NCBI GenBank assembly: GCA_019916065.1
Contig: CM034236.1
Location: 11,145,334-11,209,333 of the forward strand
Source of the DNA: Vitellaria paradoxa
Taxonomy: Eukaryota; Streptophyta; Magnoliopsida; Ericales; Sapotaceae
Direction of reading: 5' to 3'
DNA: 64,000 bases
Shown: in pieces, positions 11,313 through 23,719 of the stretch
How the letters are laid out: each line of letters starts with the position of its first letter
How positions within the stretch are numbered: position 1 is the stretch's first letter
The notes under the pieces: generated by a model
What the model was told of the DNA's origin: nothing
Seen by the model: only the letters and a program-made list of their open reading frames with translations
The model's database searches: none
Position numbers and translations under genes: made by a program

Positions 11313-14213
11313 TTAACTTTTTGGTTTTACTTGTGAAATAAAACTTTTCTACTTCTCTTTTTATTTTTATTTTTATTTTTTCTGGGTAGGATTATTCCAA
11401 CTCATTCTGAGTGCCCTCTAGAGATAATCTGTGAAAAGCACAATATCTGCAACTGCAATTTAAACTATGAAAATCAAATTTTAGATATTACCGATTCTAT
11501 ATATATATATATATATATTAGTACTTTTGCATCAACCAGCTCACTAATATATATATATATATATATATTCATGAATCGAGTGTTTATTTATTAGTCCTGG
11601 GTTCAGTCATCACTTCTAGGAAGATTGAATCAGAGAAATGAATCAACTGATTCACCCCTATCTCTTTTAAAATACTAATGGTGATCTCTTTTGTCATCCA
11701 TTAACCGATCTTAGTTTAATCAGCCGTGTGAACTAATGATTATATATATATATATATACTTTGTATATCACTATATATATATATATATATGAATTTATGA
11801 AAATTTAAGGAGAAGTTAATACAAAACCGCGTGGATTAGAAGGAAGATAACAAGCCAATTGGAAGCCTGGTCAGACCAATATTTTGAAGGTAGACATTCC
11901 CAGTAATGAGTGGGCTGGTCAGCTCTCCCCACCGTGGGATCCATTGTCCCAACTTCAACCAACATCTGGAATATTGTTGTTGTGGTGAAGATTCCCATAT
12001 ATTGCGTTCGTGGGTCTCACATATTAAACAACATCATCAACCATAAATAATTATAAATTAGTCCATAATTAATCAATAATTTATTTAATTGTTGTAAGTC
12101 CATTTAATTTGTTAAAAAATTACGGCTTGCCGATATTCTTTTACTGCCATGCATGGGTACGCATTAACTGCAACCGAACTGTTGACTTGCTGTGGGATAT
12201 TAGGGTATTTGGTTGACTAAAAAATAGAAAAATATAATATAAAAATAATAAGTGATGAAATTTAATTAAAAAAATATAAAAAAATTAATAAAAAATAATA
12301 AATTTTAGTTGATTTTTACTGACCAAAGAGTCCCAAACACCCCCATAGAGTTTGGATAAGGCATTCGACTTCTCAACAGTGGGTAAGTTTCAACATATTT
12401 AATCAAACATTTTTTATTTTATTTAATTTTATTCTATTTTTGTACACGAACATGAGCGGAACCAAATAAGGCATAACATGGGTAATTGCTTCTACTGATT
12501 TGAAAAATTATATTAAAATTCTATTAATTTTGTTATTTTTTCTTATAAAATATTTTTTCTTATATTTTGTCCTCACTGTATTTTTACCTTTACTTCATTA
12601 CTTCAAAAATATAATTTTACTTCCACTAATTATAATTATAAGTAGCTGAGTTCAACCCTGTACACGAATGTTCTCACTGATATTTTTACTTTCATTATTT
12701 ACTACATTGTATGAGTTAACTAACACGCGTTCATTGCATCAGCCTAGAAGACTATGGTATATATATATATATATTTATATATTACGAGGAAAACAAGACT
12801 CAACCATTAATTTACGTTAATTACCAAAAAAAAAACCATTAATTTACGCTAGTTAGTAATAAGAAGTGAGCCCCAATTAAACATTGTCAAAAAAGTTTAT
12901 ATATATATATATATATATATTCATTTTTTTGTAGTTTACCTTTTACCTAAAAATTTTGAAGTCCATGGACCACTGTGGTCATACGTATCAACCAAATATT
13001 TGACTATATCCCAGTGATCATAACAGGACCACTTCAAATCCTCTCAAACTATATACAACAAGTAAAATGAAAATGAATTCCATCACTTACTTTTTGCAGA
13101 TAAAGAGGTGTTTGGACTTGCAAGAAGGGGAAAAAAAAAATTGGATCCCTCGTATATTATGAACTTAACTCCATGAACCCTGTCCGAAGAAATACAAAAG
13201 ACTAGTGTGTTTTGTTTTTGGGAGCCCTTTGGACAAGCTTGTGGCTGAGGAGGGTTCACATGATGATTTATTCTAGAGAGTAATGCTATATAATCTGAAA
13301 AGATTTGTTCAGAATAAAATGGAGTACTTTTGCTTAGATGCAATAAACTTTCTAAAAATTTTATTTTAATTACAACTTTGTATTCTTCGTATTATTCTGA
13401 TTATACTTTTTGCGTTGTATATGTTTGTGTGTATATATATATATATACATATATTTGTCCAACAATATTTTCCTTATTATCATATAATATTAATTAATAT
13501 ATATTCATATAGGTAGGTCAGAAAGAAACAACCCAGAATGGGGTTGGAAGATGTTGACTAGGCAAGGGCACAGCTAGGGTTAGAGATGTTTCCTTTTCTT
13601 TGGGATGTGACCTGTCTCTAAGTCACCACCATGGCACCATGCCCTAACAAAGTTTACAAATGGGTGCATATACACTGTTCATGTATATCTAACTGCTATT
13701 CACCACGTTAGCCTGCCTGCCTTTTAATCCACAAAAACAATTTTGGCTAGCAACATAATCTAAAAATATTGTCAAAATCCAATTTGGTAACATGGTACTT
13801 CCTAGAAAAATATTTCTCACACAAATTTTGGTTCGTTAACTATTTTCTAGCTATTTATGTAGCTGGTATTTATCATACGTTTTTAACTAAATTTCATTTT
13901 ACAAGAAACAATTCCAAATTATCTTCTAATTTTTTTATTAACAAAAAGTACAACTCACCCCTATTACTTAAAATTTTTAACCTCTTTTGAATATTTAGGA
14001 ATTTCAAGTCAACAAATTTGATATTAAATTATATTAAAATATAAGATGCAGAATTAATTCATATAATAATACATGAAATTATTTTAATAATAATTATTAA
14101 AGTAATATAACCGCTGTTTCCAAAAATAGTAAAACTCCTATTTTAAAGATTTTCAAATAACTATTTTCATTGTAATTTTAAATCTATAATATTTCATCCT
14201 ATTGCTAATTAAG

Positions 14214-14352
14214 TGGGTGTTTGAAGTTGTAAAAACTAGTATAAATTTATAAAAAAAAAGTTACATTTTAGTAATTAATGCAGTAAATAAAAAATTTAAA
14301 ATTTGTAGAAATTTATAAAGTTTTGTGAAATTTTGAAGACCTCCAAATAAAC
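14214..14352. mobile_element. Short MITE-like inverted-repeat element
   Basis: The left end GGGTGTTTGAAGTTGTAAAA and the reverse complement of the right end GGGTTTATTTGGAGGTCTTC are similar. The internal sequence (ATAAATTTATAAA, AATTAATGCAGTAAATAAAAA) resembles the element inside the AUX/IAA first intron at 21352. No convincing target duplication was seen. Confidence 0.45.
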
Positions 14353-14983
14353 CCTAAATTATCTTAATTTGAGAAATACTTCTTTAGCATTTATAACTTT
14401 CTATTAATTTGACATTTTTACTTTTGAAGATTTAAAAGAAAATTAAAATATAAAATTATAAATTTAATTATTTTAAAAAAAGTCAAAAAATTAATAGCTA
14501 GTAGTTCTACCGATTCTTAAATAGAATCTTAATTTGAGAAATATTTCTTTAATTTATTTTAATTTATAAATAAAAAAGCAATCTTAATTAGTATTGATGT
14601 GATTCAAGTCCCATCTGAAAGGTATGTGGTATTCAGTGTGAGACTGTTAGAGAGCCTTAGCCCATAATTAGGAACTTGTTCCCCCCTCTTGCCAAGAGAG
14701 GAGAAGACGGGGAAATAAAAATCTAATGCATGTCTGTCATGTTTTTTTGTTGTGCATTGCCTGTGCATCTGTGTTTACACACAAAAGTAAAAATTGATGG
14801 TATAGAAGGCAATTAAATGACAGTTTCTGGCCTAATCAGCAACTAAGGAAAGTTAGAAGGAATGGTAGTCACAAAAGAGCTGACTAGTTCAAACAGCTAT
14901 TCAGATAATTTACCTTATTGTTTATGAGGGAAATTTAATTAAGGAGGAAAGTCATTTTCACAAGAGAGTGATGGCCCTTTTAA

Positions 14984-15010
14984 TATGCCTATAAAAGGAG
15001 AAGAACAATA
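14984..15010 (+). promoter_or_regulatory. Orphan TATA-box promoter-like site
   Basis: CCTATAAAAGGAGAAGAACA matches the plant TATA consensus closely, with a purine-rich leader-like sequence after it, but no ORF follows within several hundred bases. A TGTTAGAGAGCC sequence about 345 bp upstream looks like a copia LTR start, so this may be the promoter of a solo LTR. No far border or target duplication was found. Confidence 0.3.
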
Positions 15011-15286
15011 GTCAACACCATATACACTTGGATGTTTTATAATCTTTTTCTCTCTTTAGAATAATTTTAATTTAGTTTGTTAATTTTCATTTGCTCGTAA
15101 ATTTTGTCACTTGATAATTTTATGCTCTTGGAAATTGATGAACAAGGTTTACTCTATTTCAATTTATATTTATCTCGATCTATTTATTATATAGTAATAG
15201 ACTATATTTGTTTTATTTTGTTGATGACTAGTTTGCTGCTAATTCCTGTTTAATTTCGATTTATTTATTAGACTTTAACAGATTAT

Positions 15287-15803
15287 GGGTGCATTTGACG
15301 TATCAAATTTTGGTAAAAATCTCTAAAATTCTTTGAAATTTTCTATAAAATTTTATACATTTCTACCTTTTTAAAATTAAAAAAACGTTCAATATCTTTT
15401 CAAAAAAAAAGTTGATAACTAGAATTCAGTTAATCAAATAGTAAAAATTTTTTTGCCATTCTTACCATGGACTCCCAAACTACCAAATGATACCCGCTTT
15501 GACTATTTTTTGTGGCATTTTTAAAACCGTTCCAACGGATTGTAGAAACCGTTCTGACAGAATCGCGCGACTAATTTTCATCTAAACGGTTTCTACAACC
15601 CATTTGAATGGATTTTAGTGTAAAGAAGTTATGACTGCCTAAAATTTTGAATTTGTCTCAATGAAAATCCAGTCTGTCGGAACGAAATCCTAGTATTCAT
15701 CTCCAAAAAATACGGTTTGAACTGTGTACATCAAACGCCAAAAATTTTCTCAAATCACGTTTTATCTTATTTTATCTCACTTTTTAGTGCGCCAAAGGCA
15801 CTC
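15287..15803. mobile_element. MITE-like element with 14-bp imperfect terminal inverted repeats
   Basis: The left end GGGTGCATTTGACG and the reverse complement of the right end GAGTGCCTTTGGCG match at most positions, flanked by TAT on both sides (15284-15286, 15804-15806). Inside is a perfect-looking hairpin: TTGTAGAAACCGTT near 15540 pairs with AACGGTTTCTACAA near 15585. Confidence 0.5.
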
Positions 15804-16851
15804 TATAATTACTTTTTTTTTTATTGAAGATTAATAAATTTGATGGATTATAATATGTATGATTGGTCACAGTGGCAAAAATAACCAGGGGTTGACCCCT
15901 TGATTTTGAGGGTGAAATAATTGGTATTTTAGTCTTATGCAAAATTAGTATTAATTTAAATTTTTTTAAAAAAATAAATTCACATTAACTCAAATTTTTT
16001 GAATTAAAAGAAAACCTACAAAAATTAAACCTAGGCGTTTTTTTATGCACTTAAAGTGCATTCCTCCGTTATACCATTGAATATTTTTGTAAATAATATC
16101 AGTAAATAGATGTTAAATATAATACAAAATATAATAAATCTTCCAAAAAATATAATAATTATACTTTTTTTGTGTTACAAAAATATTCCCAACAAAAATT
16201 GAGGTCTTTTTAAGAGATTTCTATTAGAAATTCACGAAATTAACCAACAAACAATCAGAAGAAAAATTACACATGAGATTTACGTGGAAAACCTAAGACG
16301 GAAAAAATCATAAGTAGAGGAAAAAAAATTCACTATGTCAAAAGATTGGTACAGAAGATGATGGATACAAGATTGTACGGTGGAGAAAATAGAGATATAA
16401 CAAAAACTTTAATTCTGCATACAAGACCATAAATGGGATCCCTCTGCTACTACCATAGAATCCCAAAAAATTCCCATTTTAAAGTCGTACTGCGAGCTCT
16501 TTGGTTCAGACCAAAATTAAATTCGGGTCACACACTCTTATAGTTTCAATTAAACCAACAAACTATAAAAAAAAGTATGTTCACCTGTTTAGTGTTTGAT
16601 TTGATGAATAATAATTTTATCTGTTCTAATTTCATTTTTCCCGCACTCTGAACCATAATTTGACTTGCCATCTTCATCTCAAATATTTCGTGCGTTCCTT
16701 TGTGAAAATTTGGGATCCACCCCTCATTCATCGCTCACATATTAGATTCAATACACTTATATTATTACCGTACTTTTAGCATCGCTACCCTTCTCATCTC
16801 TGCAAACTTGCCTATGGTTAGTGTGATTACATATGACTTGTATATATATTT

Positions 16852-17395
16852 AGGGTAAATTTCACTAACCTCCCCTAAGGTTTCTGACACCAACAGAAAC
16901 CTCCCCTGAAGTTTTTGAAATAACACTGACCTCCCTTCCTTTACCAGATAAATTTCACTAACCTCCCCTGAGGTGTTTGAATGTGTAAATTTTTTATACA
17001 ATCATATTCTTTGCATCGAAAACTTTCAAATGAGTATCATTATCGCTATTTTTTTGAATTCGTGGGAACGGATTTGAAAAATCATTCTCACAGTTTACTA
17101 CTTTCTAAAAAAAAAGATGCCAAAATCAACCCAAAACTACATTTTATCTCAATTTATCCCACAATTTGCTACTTTTCAGAAAAAAAGGATGCCAAAATCA
17201 ACCCTAAACTATATTTTATCTCAATTTATCTTATTTTTTCTTACTCTAAACGGGACTTTCACGGAAAAAAATCGATCAGGGGAGGTTAGTGAAATTTATC
17301 TGGTAAAGGAAGGGAGGTCAGTGTTATTTCAGAAACTTCAGGGGAGGTTTCTGTTAGTGTCAGAAACCTCAGGGGAGGTTACTGAAATTTACCCT
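16852..17395. mobile_element. Foldback element with about 120-bp inverted-repeat arms
   Basis: The left arm (16852-16976) and right arm (17277-17395) are near-complementary, starting AGGGTAAATTTCACTAACCT and ending with its complement. ATATATTT occurs immediately outside both ends (16844-16851 and 17396-17403), an 8-bp candidate target duplication, although the flank is AT-rich. The arms also contain internal repeats of ACCTCCCCTGA. The loop has two copies of a unit with AAGATGCCAAAATCAACCC... TATTTTATCTCAATTTATC (about 17110-17160 and 17185-17235). ORFs crossing it are a by-product of the repeats. Confidence 0.8.
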
Positions 17396-17403
17396 ATATA
17401 TTT

Positions 17404-20400
17404 ATTATCAGACAATATTAACCAATGATCGTTTCATGTGGTCTCAAAGCATAATCAGAAGCTTCCTAGAACAATCATATTTGACTTATTAATTAAACTA
17501 TGCAAAAATTTTTAATTGATGCGTAAGTTTTAATTAATTAGTAATAAATGGCGTGCTCATGCTTCCGGTGATATGTTCCCTCCAGCATCTAACTGACTCC
17601 ATTAACTGAGCCAAAGAGAAAAAGGAGGGGGAGGTGGGAGGGGGCTACCTAGCTAGTTCCATGTGAAACAATGCATTCCTATTATATATATCTATTTATG
17701 TATATAGATATATACATATATCTATATGTGATGATTTGTCACTCTTTTAAATTATTGTGTTAAATTATTCAAATCATTAATCAAATTCCGATCTAAACTA
17801 ATAAAATTATATTTGTGTAATTTTTCTTAAATAATTACTAACAAATTCTTTAATTTTAAATTTATATATGCCAACTTAATCCAAGGCCAGTTAGGCTTTG
17901 TTTAGCAAGAAGTAGCTGGTAGAGCTACCGGCTACCTTTTTTATTTTTTTTAAAAATGATCAAATTTATTTTTTTATATTTTAATCTTTTTTAAATTTTT
18001 AAAGGTAAAAATGTCAAATTAATAAAATATTAAAAAGTTAACTATTAAAAAGTTAACTTTTTTTCCTCTCCAAATACAAAAAAAAAAAAAAAAAAAAAAC
18101 TAGCTACTAAATAGTCATAAAAAAAGTTAACTTTTTTACTTCCCAAACCAAACTTTATAATTATATCAAAATGTTACAAACACATTATTTTGACTCAATT
18201 TTTTTTGATAAAAACTTAGTTGAAATATATTTTCATTTTCGTTTATATTAAAAATTACTCAACCACTTCATCCCAGATATATGAAAAAAAAAAATTGAAT
18301 AGAAAATGAGGGGGGGGGGGGAGAATGAATGGCTGGTGACGACAGCTTTGTTTATGCGGGTGTTTTGATTAACTTTATATATATGCATTTTGTAAGAGAC
18401 AAAAGTTCATGAATTATATAAATGAAATATTACTATATACTAAAAAATTTTAATCAGAATTATTCACTATAATGATGTGCCTTAGTGCCTGCCTTGTGGG
18501 TCAATTATCATCAAAATAATTACTTACAAAAATAATTTTTTTTTCTTTTACATGGTTTTGATTAATTTCTGATAAAAGTAGTTTTTTTTTTTATCATATA
18601 GTTATCTTTGGCAATTTTTTGGTCATATTTTCATTTTATATAACTATATTTTCATCAAAATGTGATTTTCTTTTTATTTAGTAGATTTTTATTATGTCAT
18701 TTATATTTCTTACAAAAAAATAAAAAACACTTAAAAATAAAAATAAAAAAAGTTCCAGGCAATCTGAATTTTTCTATTTTAAAAATTTTTAAATGTGAAT
18801 AACAAGCAAAAAGCTCAAATAAAAAGAAATCAATTTTTGATTAAAAAATAATTATATAAAATAAAATAAAAAAATAATTAGTCGAACGCAAGCAACTTAT
18901 CTCCAAACGATGCATATAGAACTCCAGTAATTACAAAATATATATGACTTTATATTTTTAATATATAAAAGAATAATCACCATCACTTTCAAAAATTTGA
19001 TTCTATATGACATATACAGGAAGGGAACTGGATTCATTTCCCTTTTCATCTATTTCGTATGGTGACTTACTATAGCTGCAGTCCACTTCATAAGAAAAAT
19101 TGTAAAAGACATGCGCTTCCTTCAATCACTCGTATGATTAATTAAGATTGACTCAGTCTACCTTCACTTATCCACATCCTTCTTTTTGTTCCAAAAATAG
19201 TCATGAAAGCGCAAAAATAGTAGAAGGGGAGACTGCCATCATGTGTGATATTAATTTGTTAACAATTAAGTTTTAAATTATTTGATAAAAGTTTAGTAGT
19301 CTAAACTTTTTTATATATTTTTAATTAAAAAAAAATAAAATGAATGTGTTTGAATCATTAAGGTAGCGTTTGGAGTGGTAAAAAAATAAAAAAAATATAG
19401 TTTTGGATAACTTTTGACGTTTAGCGTTTTTAACCAAAACTATGTTTTTTAGATATGAATAATGTAACTTTTGGACTTTTACGGTAAAAATTTAAAGAGA
19501 GAAACTGTGAAGACGGTTTTTTTTGGTTCGTTCTCACGAATTTATGTCAGAATTAAGTACAAAGTTGTTAAACTTTTTAACTTTTGAGTAAAAAAGTTGG
19601 AAAGAGAAACTGTAAAAATGATTTTTTGGATCTGCTCCCATGATTTATATCAAATTCATTGGAATTTGTTGAAAAGTTATTAGAATTTGTGAAAAAGTTA
19701 TTAGGGTTTGTAAAAAAAATATTAGGGTTTATAAAAATTTTGTTGGAATATATAGATATATATAGAAATTTCACGAAATACGAGGTGACCAAAACTCTAT
19801 TAAAGAGTTTTAAAGATTTTTAAAAATTTTTAGAGATTTTCAAGAATTTTTGTTGAATTTTAACAAACCAAACGGTGCCTAAATTTTAATTCAATAACTC
19901 ACAATTGGATCCAAAAAAAATTCTACCGAATACACCAAACAAATTGGAAGAAAATATTCACTTAGCATAATTTATCACATTATCAATTTACGTTATGTAT
20001 AATATTTAATGATATTATGCTAAATTTATAATTATCAATATATTTAGTCAAATTTGTTTTAATTTATAAATATATTATAAATGATATGACCTATATCAAT
20101 ATAGAATTTAATACGATACCTTTGAATAGTACTCACCTTATAAACTAAGAACTTGGTGGACTAACTCAATTAAATATTTTCTCAACAAAATGCAGTAAAA
20201 GGTAAGCATATCCACCAAGGAGGGCAGGCTAATTGAGTGTCCTCTTTTTGGACCACAAGGCCACTGGTTCCCCTAATCATGTCCCCCCCCCCCCCCCCCC
20301 AAAAAAAAACCCAATTTCTTCATTAATTAATGCATATAGCATCCTAAAGCTCTCAAAAGTTTAACATTAATTCAAGGGTATTTTAGTAAATTCAGCCACC
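17404..20400. other. AT-rich spacer with MITEs and homopolymer runs
   Basis: No gene was seen. Visible are a probable MITE at 17892-18160 (GGCTTTGTTTAGCAAGAAGT on the left, a related inverted TTCCCAAACCAAAC on the right), a 22-bp poly-A run near 18079-18100, a G-run near 18311 and a 19-20-bp poly-C followed by poly-A near 20283-20310. Confidence 0.55.
19362..19879. mobile_element. Tourist-like MITE with TAA duplication
   Basis: The left end GGTAGCGTTTGGAGTGGTAAAA and the reverse complement of the right end GGCACCGTTTGGTTTGTTAAAA match well. TAA flanks both sides (19359-19361 and 19880-19882). A GGCACCGTTTGG start with a 3-bp TWA duplication is typical of the PIF/Harbinger (Tourist) group. 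The interior (518 bp in total) has short repeats such as TTATTAGGGTTTGT and no coding capacity. Confidence 0.75.
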
Positions 20401-20459
20401 TAGCGATTGACTATTGGCATGCCCTTGATCCAAAGAAGATCAACATCCAAAAATAATTC

Positions 20460-20568
20460 CACGTGTCAACATGCTACCCCTTGGAACTTGATAGGACAAC
20501 GCAGCAGGCGTTGGTATATATATGCACATGAAAGTTATACACACTGCTCCCCCTCGGTTACAAATTAT

Positions 20569-20609
<41 letters not shown>

Positions 20610-20640
20610 AATATATATATATATATACCTGTGATTGTTG
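20460..20640 (+). promoter_or_regulatory. AUX/IAA promoter: G-box, CT-repeat and TATA box
   Basis: CACGTG at 20460-20465 is a G-box-type bZIP/bHLH site. About 110 bp later comes a (CT)n tract (20575-20603) directly followed by CTATAAATATATATA (20603-20617), a suitable TATA box about 90-100 bp upstream of the ATG. No clear TGTCTC auxin-response element was noticed in the immediate promoter. Confidence 0.55.
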
Positions 20641-20706
20641 ACAAAGAAGAAGGGAAAGAGGAAGGATTCAAAAACCAGAAAGGAGATAATCCACAGGGGA
20701 GTTTCA

Positions 20707-23599
20707 ATGGAAGTTGGCCGGAAAATGTCCAAGTTGGTCGGGAAAGAGGAAGCTGGTTACAGCTTGAACCTGAAAGAGACAGAGCTGTGCCTGGGTCTGC
20801 CCGGAGGAGGAGGAGGAGGTGGGGGAGCTGAAGGTGAGACTCTGAAGATCACCGGCAAGAGAGGCTTCTCTGAGACTGTTGATCTGAAACTCAACCTTCA
20901 ACCCAATGAATCATCAGTTGTGGATCTCAAGGAGAAGATCAACTCCACTCCACCCAAGGAGAAGAAGAACAACCTCCTTCCCTGCACCAAAGATCCAGCC
21001 AAACCACCAGCCAAGTAAGTATTTTCAACCCTTTTCTTACACAAATATATAAACATACGATCCATATGTGCTTACAAAAGGATATATATACGTATATTTG
21101 TGATGCTGTTGTACCAGTTTGATTTGTGAAAATAAGTTACTAAAATGATGTATTAATCGCAACTTCAGTGCATCTCAAGGGTGTTTCCATTAAAAGGGAT
21201 AAAGCTTAAAAATTTCATATCATTTTAACAGCTTACTCAGAAAAGTCTTTCTGACGTAATAACATTTTCATCACACACGCATAATAGAGAAATTTTTAGG
21301 ATTACTGATTTCGATACATGCAAAGGATTGTTCATGACACCATGACTCATGGGATATTTGGAGTTGTAAAAAATTAATTAATACAAATTTATAAAATTTA
21401 TATTTTTCACATTTATGTAATAAATAAAAATTTTTAATTTTGTAGAGATTTGTAATAATTTTTAGAATTTTTGGGAGTTCCAAACGTGCCTAAGATTTGA
21501 ACTGCATTAATCCAGGGCTCAGGTGGTGGGTTGGCCACCAGTGAGGTCTTCCCGGAAGAACATAATGTCTCAGAAGAGCAACCCGGAGGAGGTGGAGAAA
21601 ACCAGCGCCGCCGCGGCAGCGTTTGTGAAGGTTTGTATGGATGGGGCACCTTACCTCCGTAAGGTGGACCTCAAGATGTACAAGAGCTACCAGCAACTCT
21701 CTGATGCCTTGGCTAAGATGTTCAGTTCCTTCACCATGGGTATGTAAAAAATATTATCAATAGCTCGTAATTTGTATGTACGTGGAATAGATTGATGGAG
21801 TAGTTCTAATTGTTTATATATATATATATATATAATCATGTCTATTGTTTACCATTTGGAAATCTAGGAAGTAAGGTTTTCTTTAGTCACGGAGAAAATT
21901 AAAAGAATTAATAGCCTAGGTTGCTATTCTTTAAGGATTTTGAGAGGCTGATATTAGGATTAGTGTCACCCCCGTGATATCACATTTGTAGATTAAAATT
22001 TAATGGTGCTCATAAATTTACATATTTTTTTAATTAAAACATAATAAATGCATCAAATCCCTTAAAATTTTAATTTAACGGTTCAGAAGATGGAACTGAT
22101 AGCACTATTTTTGTCAGTCTTCTTGTTTTTATTCTTTTCTTTCAATATTGGAAGAATAATTACTGAATAATGTAGCCAGAAAAAAAGTGGACCTTACAAT
22201 GATTTCGGTGTTTGTACAAAGTCAAGTTTGTGTTGTGATTACCTTACTGTTGCTATATTTATATATATATATATATTTGAAAGTAATTTCCGCTTCTCAT
22301 AATGGTGTTTAATTTTGTATAATTTGTTGTAGGTAACTACGGGGCCCAAGGAATGATTGATTTTATGAATGAGAGCAAGTTGATGGATCTCTTGAACAGC
22401 TCTGAGTACGTGCCAACCTATGAAGATAAGGATGGAGACTGGATGCTCGTGGGGGATGTCCCATGGGAGTAAGATTTTTTTTTTTAATTATTATTATTAT
22501 TATTTTCTAATTTCCTTAAAAGCCCTAATTAACAAGGGCATCAATTATCATATATTTAATAATTGAAATTTAAACAGGATGTTCGTGGACTTATGCAAGC
22601 GCCTGCGCATAATGAAGGGATCAGAAGCGATTGGACTTGGTAAGCACCTTTATACATGAAATTTATTCTTTCCACTGTTTATAGTTTTTATCAGTTACTG
22701 TGCGTGTATATATATATATATATATATTGGAGATATTTGATTTGTCAAAACTAATCAAAACTTACCAATTTTTACTAATTTTTTTATACTTCATTATTCC
22801 AATCAAATTTTTATCACACATCACTTTTACGTTAAATTTTTATACTTTTATTGTATTTTTTTGCCAAACTTTTACTAACAATATAATTCTCTCAAAAATA
22901 TTTTTTTAAAAAGTATAACCAAAATGAGATTTTAATGACACTATCGTGGTAAAAATATACTTTTGCATATTTATTATTTTAAAATTTTAATTTTAATACA
23001 TTATTAGCATAATTATTTTTTTCCCCTTAAACACTAGCAGGGCTCAAAACATGACACGTTTACAATAAATTAACGTGTGTCCATATTTATTATTATTTTT
23101 TCTGTTTTGTTAAATTATAAAATAATAACATTTCATAGTGTGCACGACGTTTGTGTAAAATAAAATCTTTATACTACACTGCATCAAAATTTAGACTTTT
23201 AATTTAAAATAATAATTTTACAAATATTTCATATCATTCTAATTATCTGTTCTCGTATACTTTATTGGTTGTATAATATTATTCTCATTTTTATTGGTAT
23301 AATGAAATTACTATTTTACCGAAAGTATTACTAGAACACATTATTAGAATAATTTGACAATAATAATTTTGAAAATAAATAGCAACTTTATGACTATTTT
23401 GTTTTAAAATGATAAATTTATATTTATACCACATGTCAATCTTATCATTTTTTTTATAATATATGTAATACTTTGTGATTGTATAGCATTTTTCATCAAT
23501 ATTTTCTTTGTTTAGTAAAGGCATTACATTTACTAATATGTTAATTTGTGTCCACTTTCAGCACCAAGAGCCATGGAGAAATGCAAGAGCAGGTGCTGA
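20707..23599 (+). CDS. IAA: AUX/IAA auxin-response repressor (IAA7/14/16/17 clade)
   Basis: A nuclear co-repressor that binds ARF factors and is degraded through TIR1/AFB when auxin is present. The proposed exons are 20707-21014, 21516-21739, 22333-22468, 22578-22639 and 23562-23599, all with GT/AG borders and consistent phase, giving 255 residues. Domain I is [10 protein letters not shown] (about residues 24-33, the TOPLESS-recruiting LxLxL motif). A Gly run and [14 protein letters not shown] follow. Domain II, the degron, is [11 protein letters not shown] (about 103-113), split across intron 1. Domains III/IV (PB1) cover [49 protein letters not shown] and the [19 protein letters not shown] tail. 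All key motifs, including degron GWPPV and the PB1 lysine and acidic cluster, are intact. The start was chosen because it is the first in-frame ATG after a plausible TATA box giving a family-like N-terminus; MSKLVG six codons on is an alternative. Intron 1 carries a MITE. Confidence 0.95.
21352..21492. mobile_element. Short MITE inside AUX/IAA intron 1
   Basis: GGATATTTGGAGTTGTAAAA on the left pairs imperfectly with GGCACGTTTGGAACTCCCAA (reverse complement of the right end). It lies only about 25 bp upstream of the intron-1 acceptor (AG at 21514-21515). It is similar in ends, length and interior to the element at 14214. The target duplication is unclear. Confidence 0.55.
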
Positions 23600-23686
23600 A
23601 CCAAATCGTGCACAAAGATGGATCAGGCAGGGGGTGCTTGTTAATTTGGATGTGTCTGTACTTTTTATTCCATAGTATATAGATAA

Positions 23687-23719
<33 letters not shown>

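Larger units (their letters stand above)
10506..16843. other. AT-rich spacer with MITEs and TA microsatellites, no gene seen
   Basis: No protein-coding signal was recognised. It contains (TA)n runs at 11498-11518, 11547-11568, 11731-11758, 11771-11790, 12755-12773, 12898-12920 and 13432-13447, and the MITE-like elements listed separately. A strong TATA-like box without an obvious gene lies at 14992. Confidence 0.6.

Noticed and set aside
16765..17428. ORFs on both strands with a repeated KFISIYP-like or VSEIYLVKEGRSV segment
   Set aside because: They arise from the foldback arms and the duplicated loop unit; the same amino acid strings appear on opposite strands for that reason.
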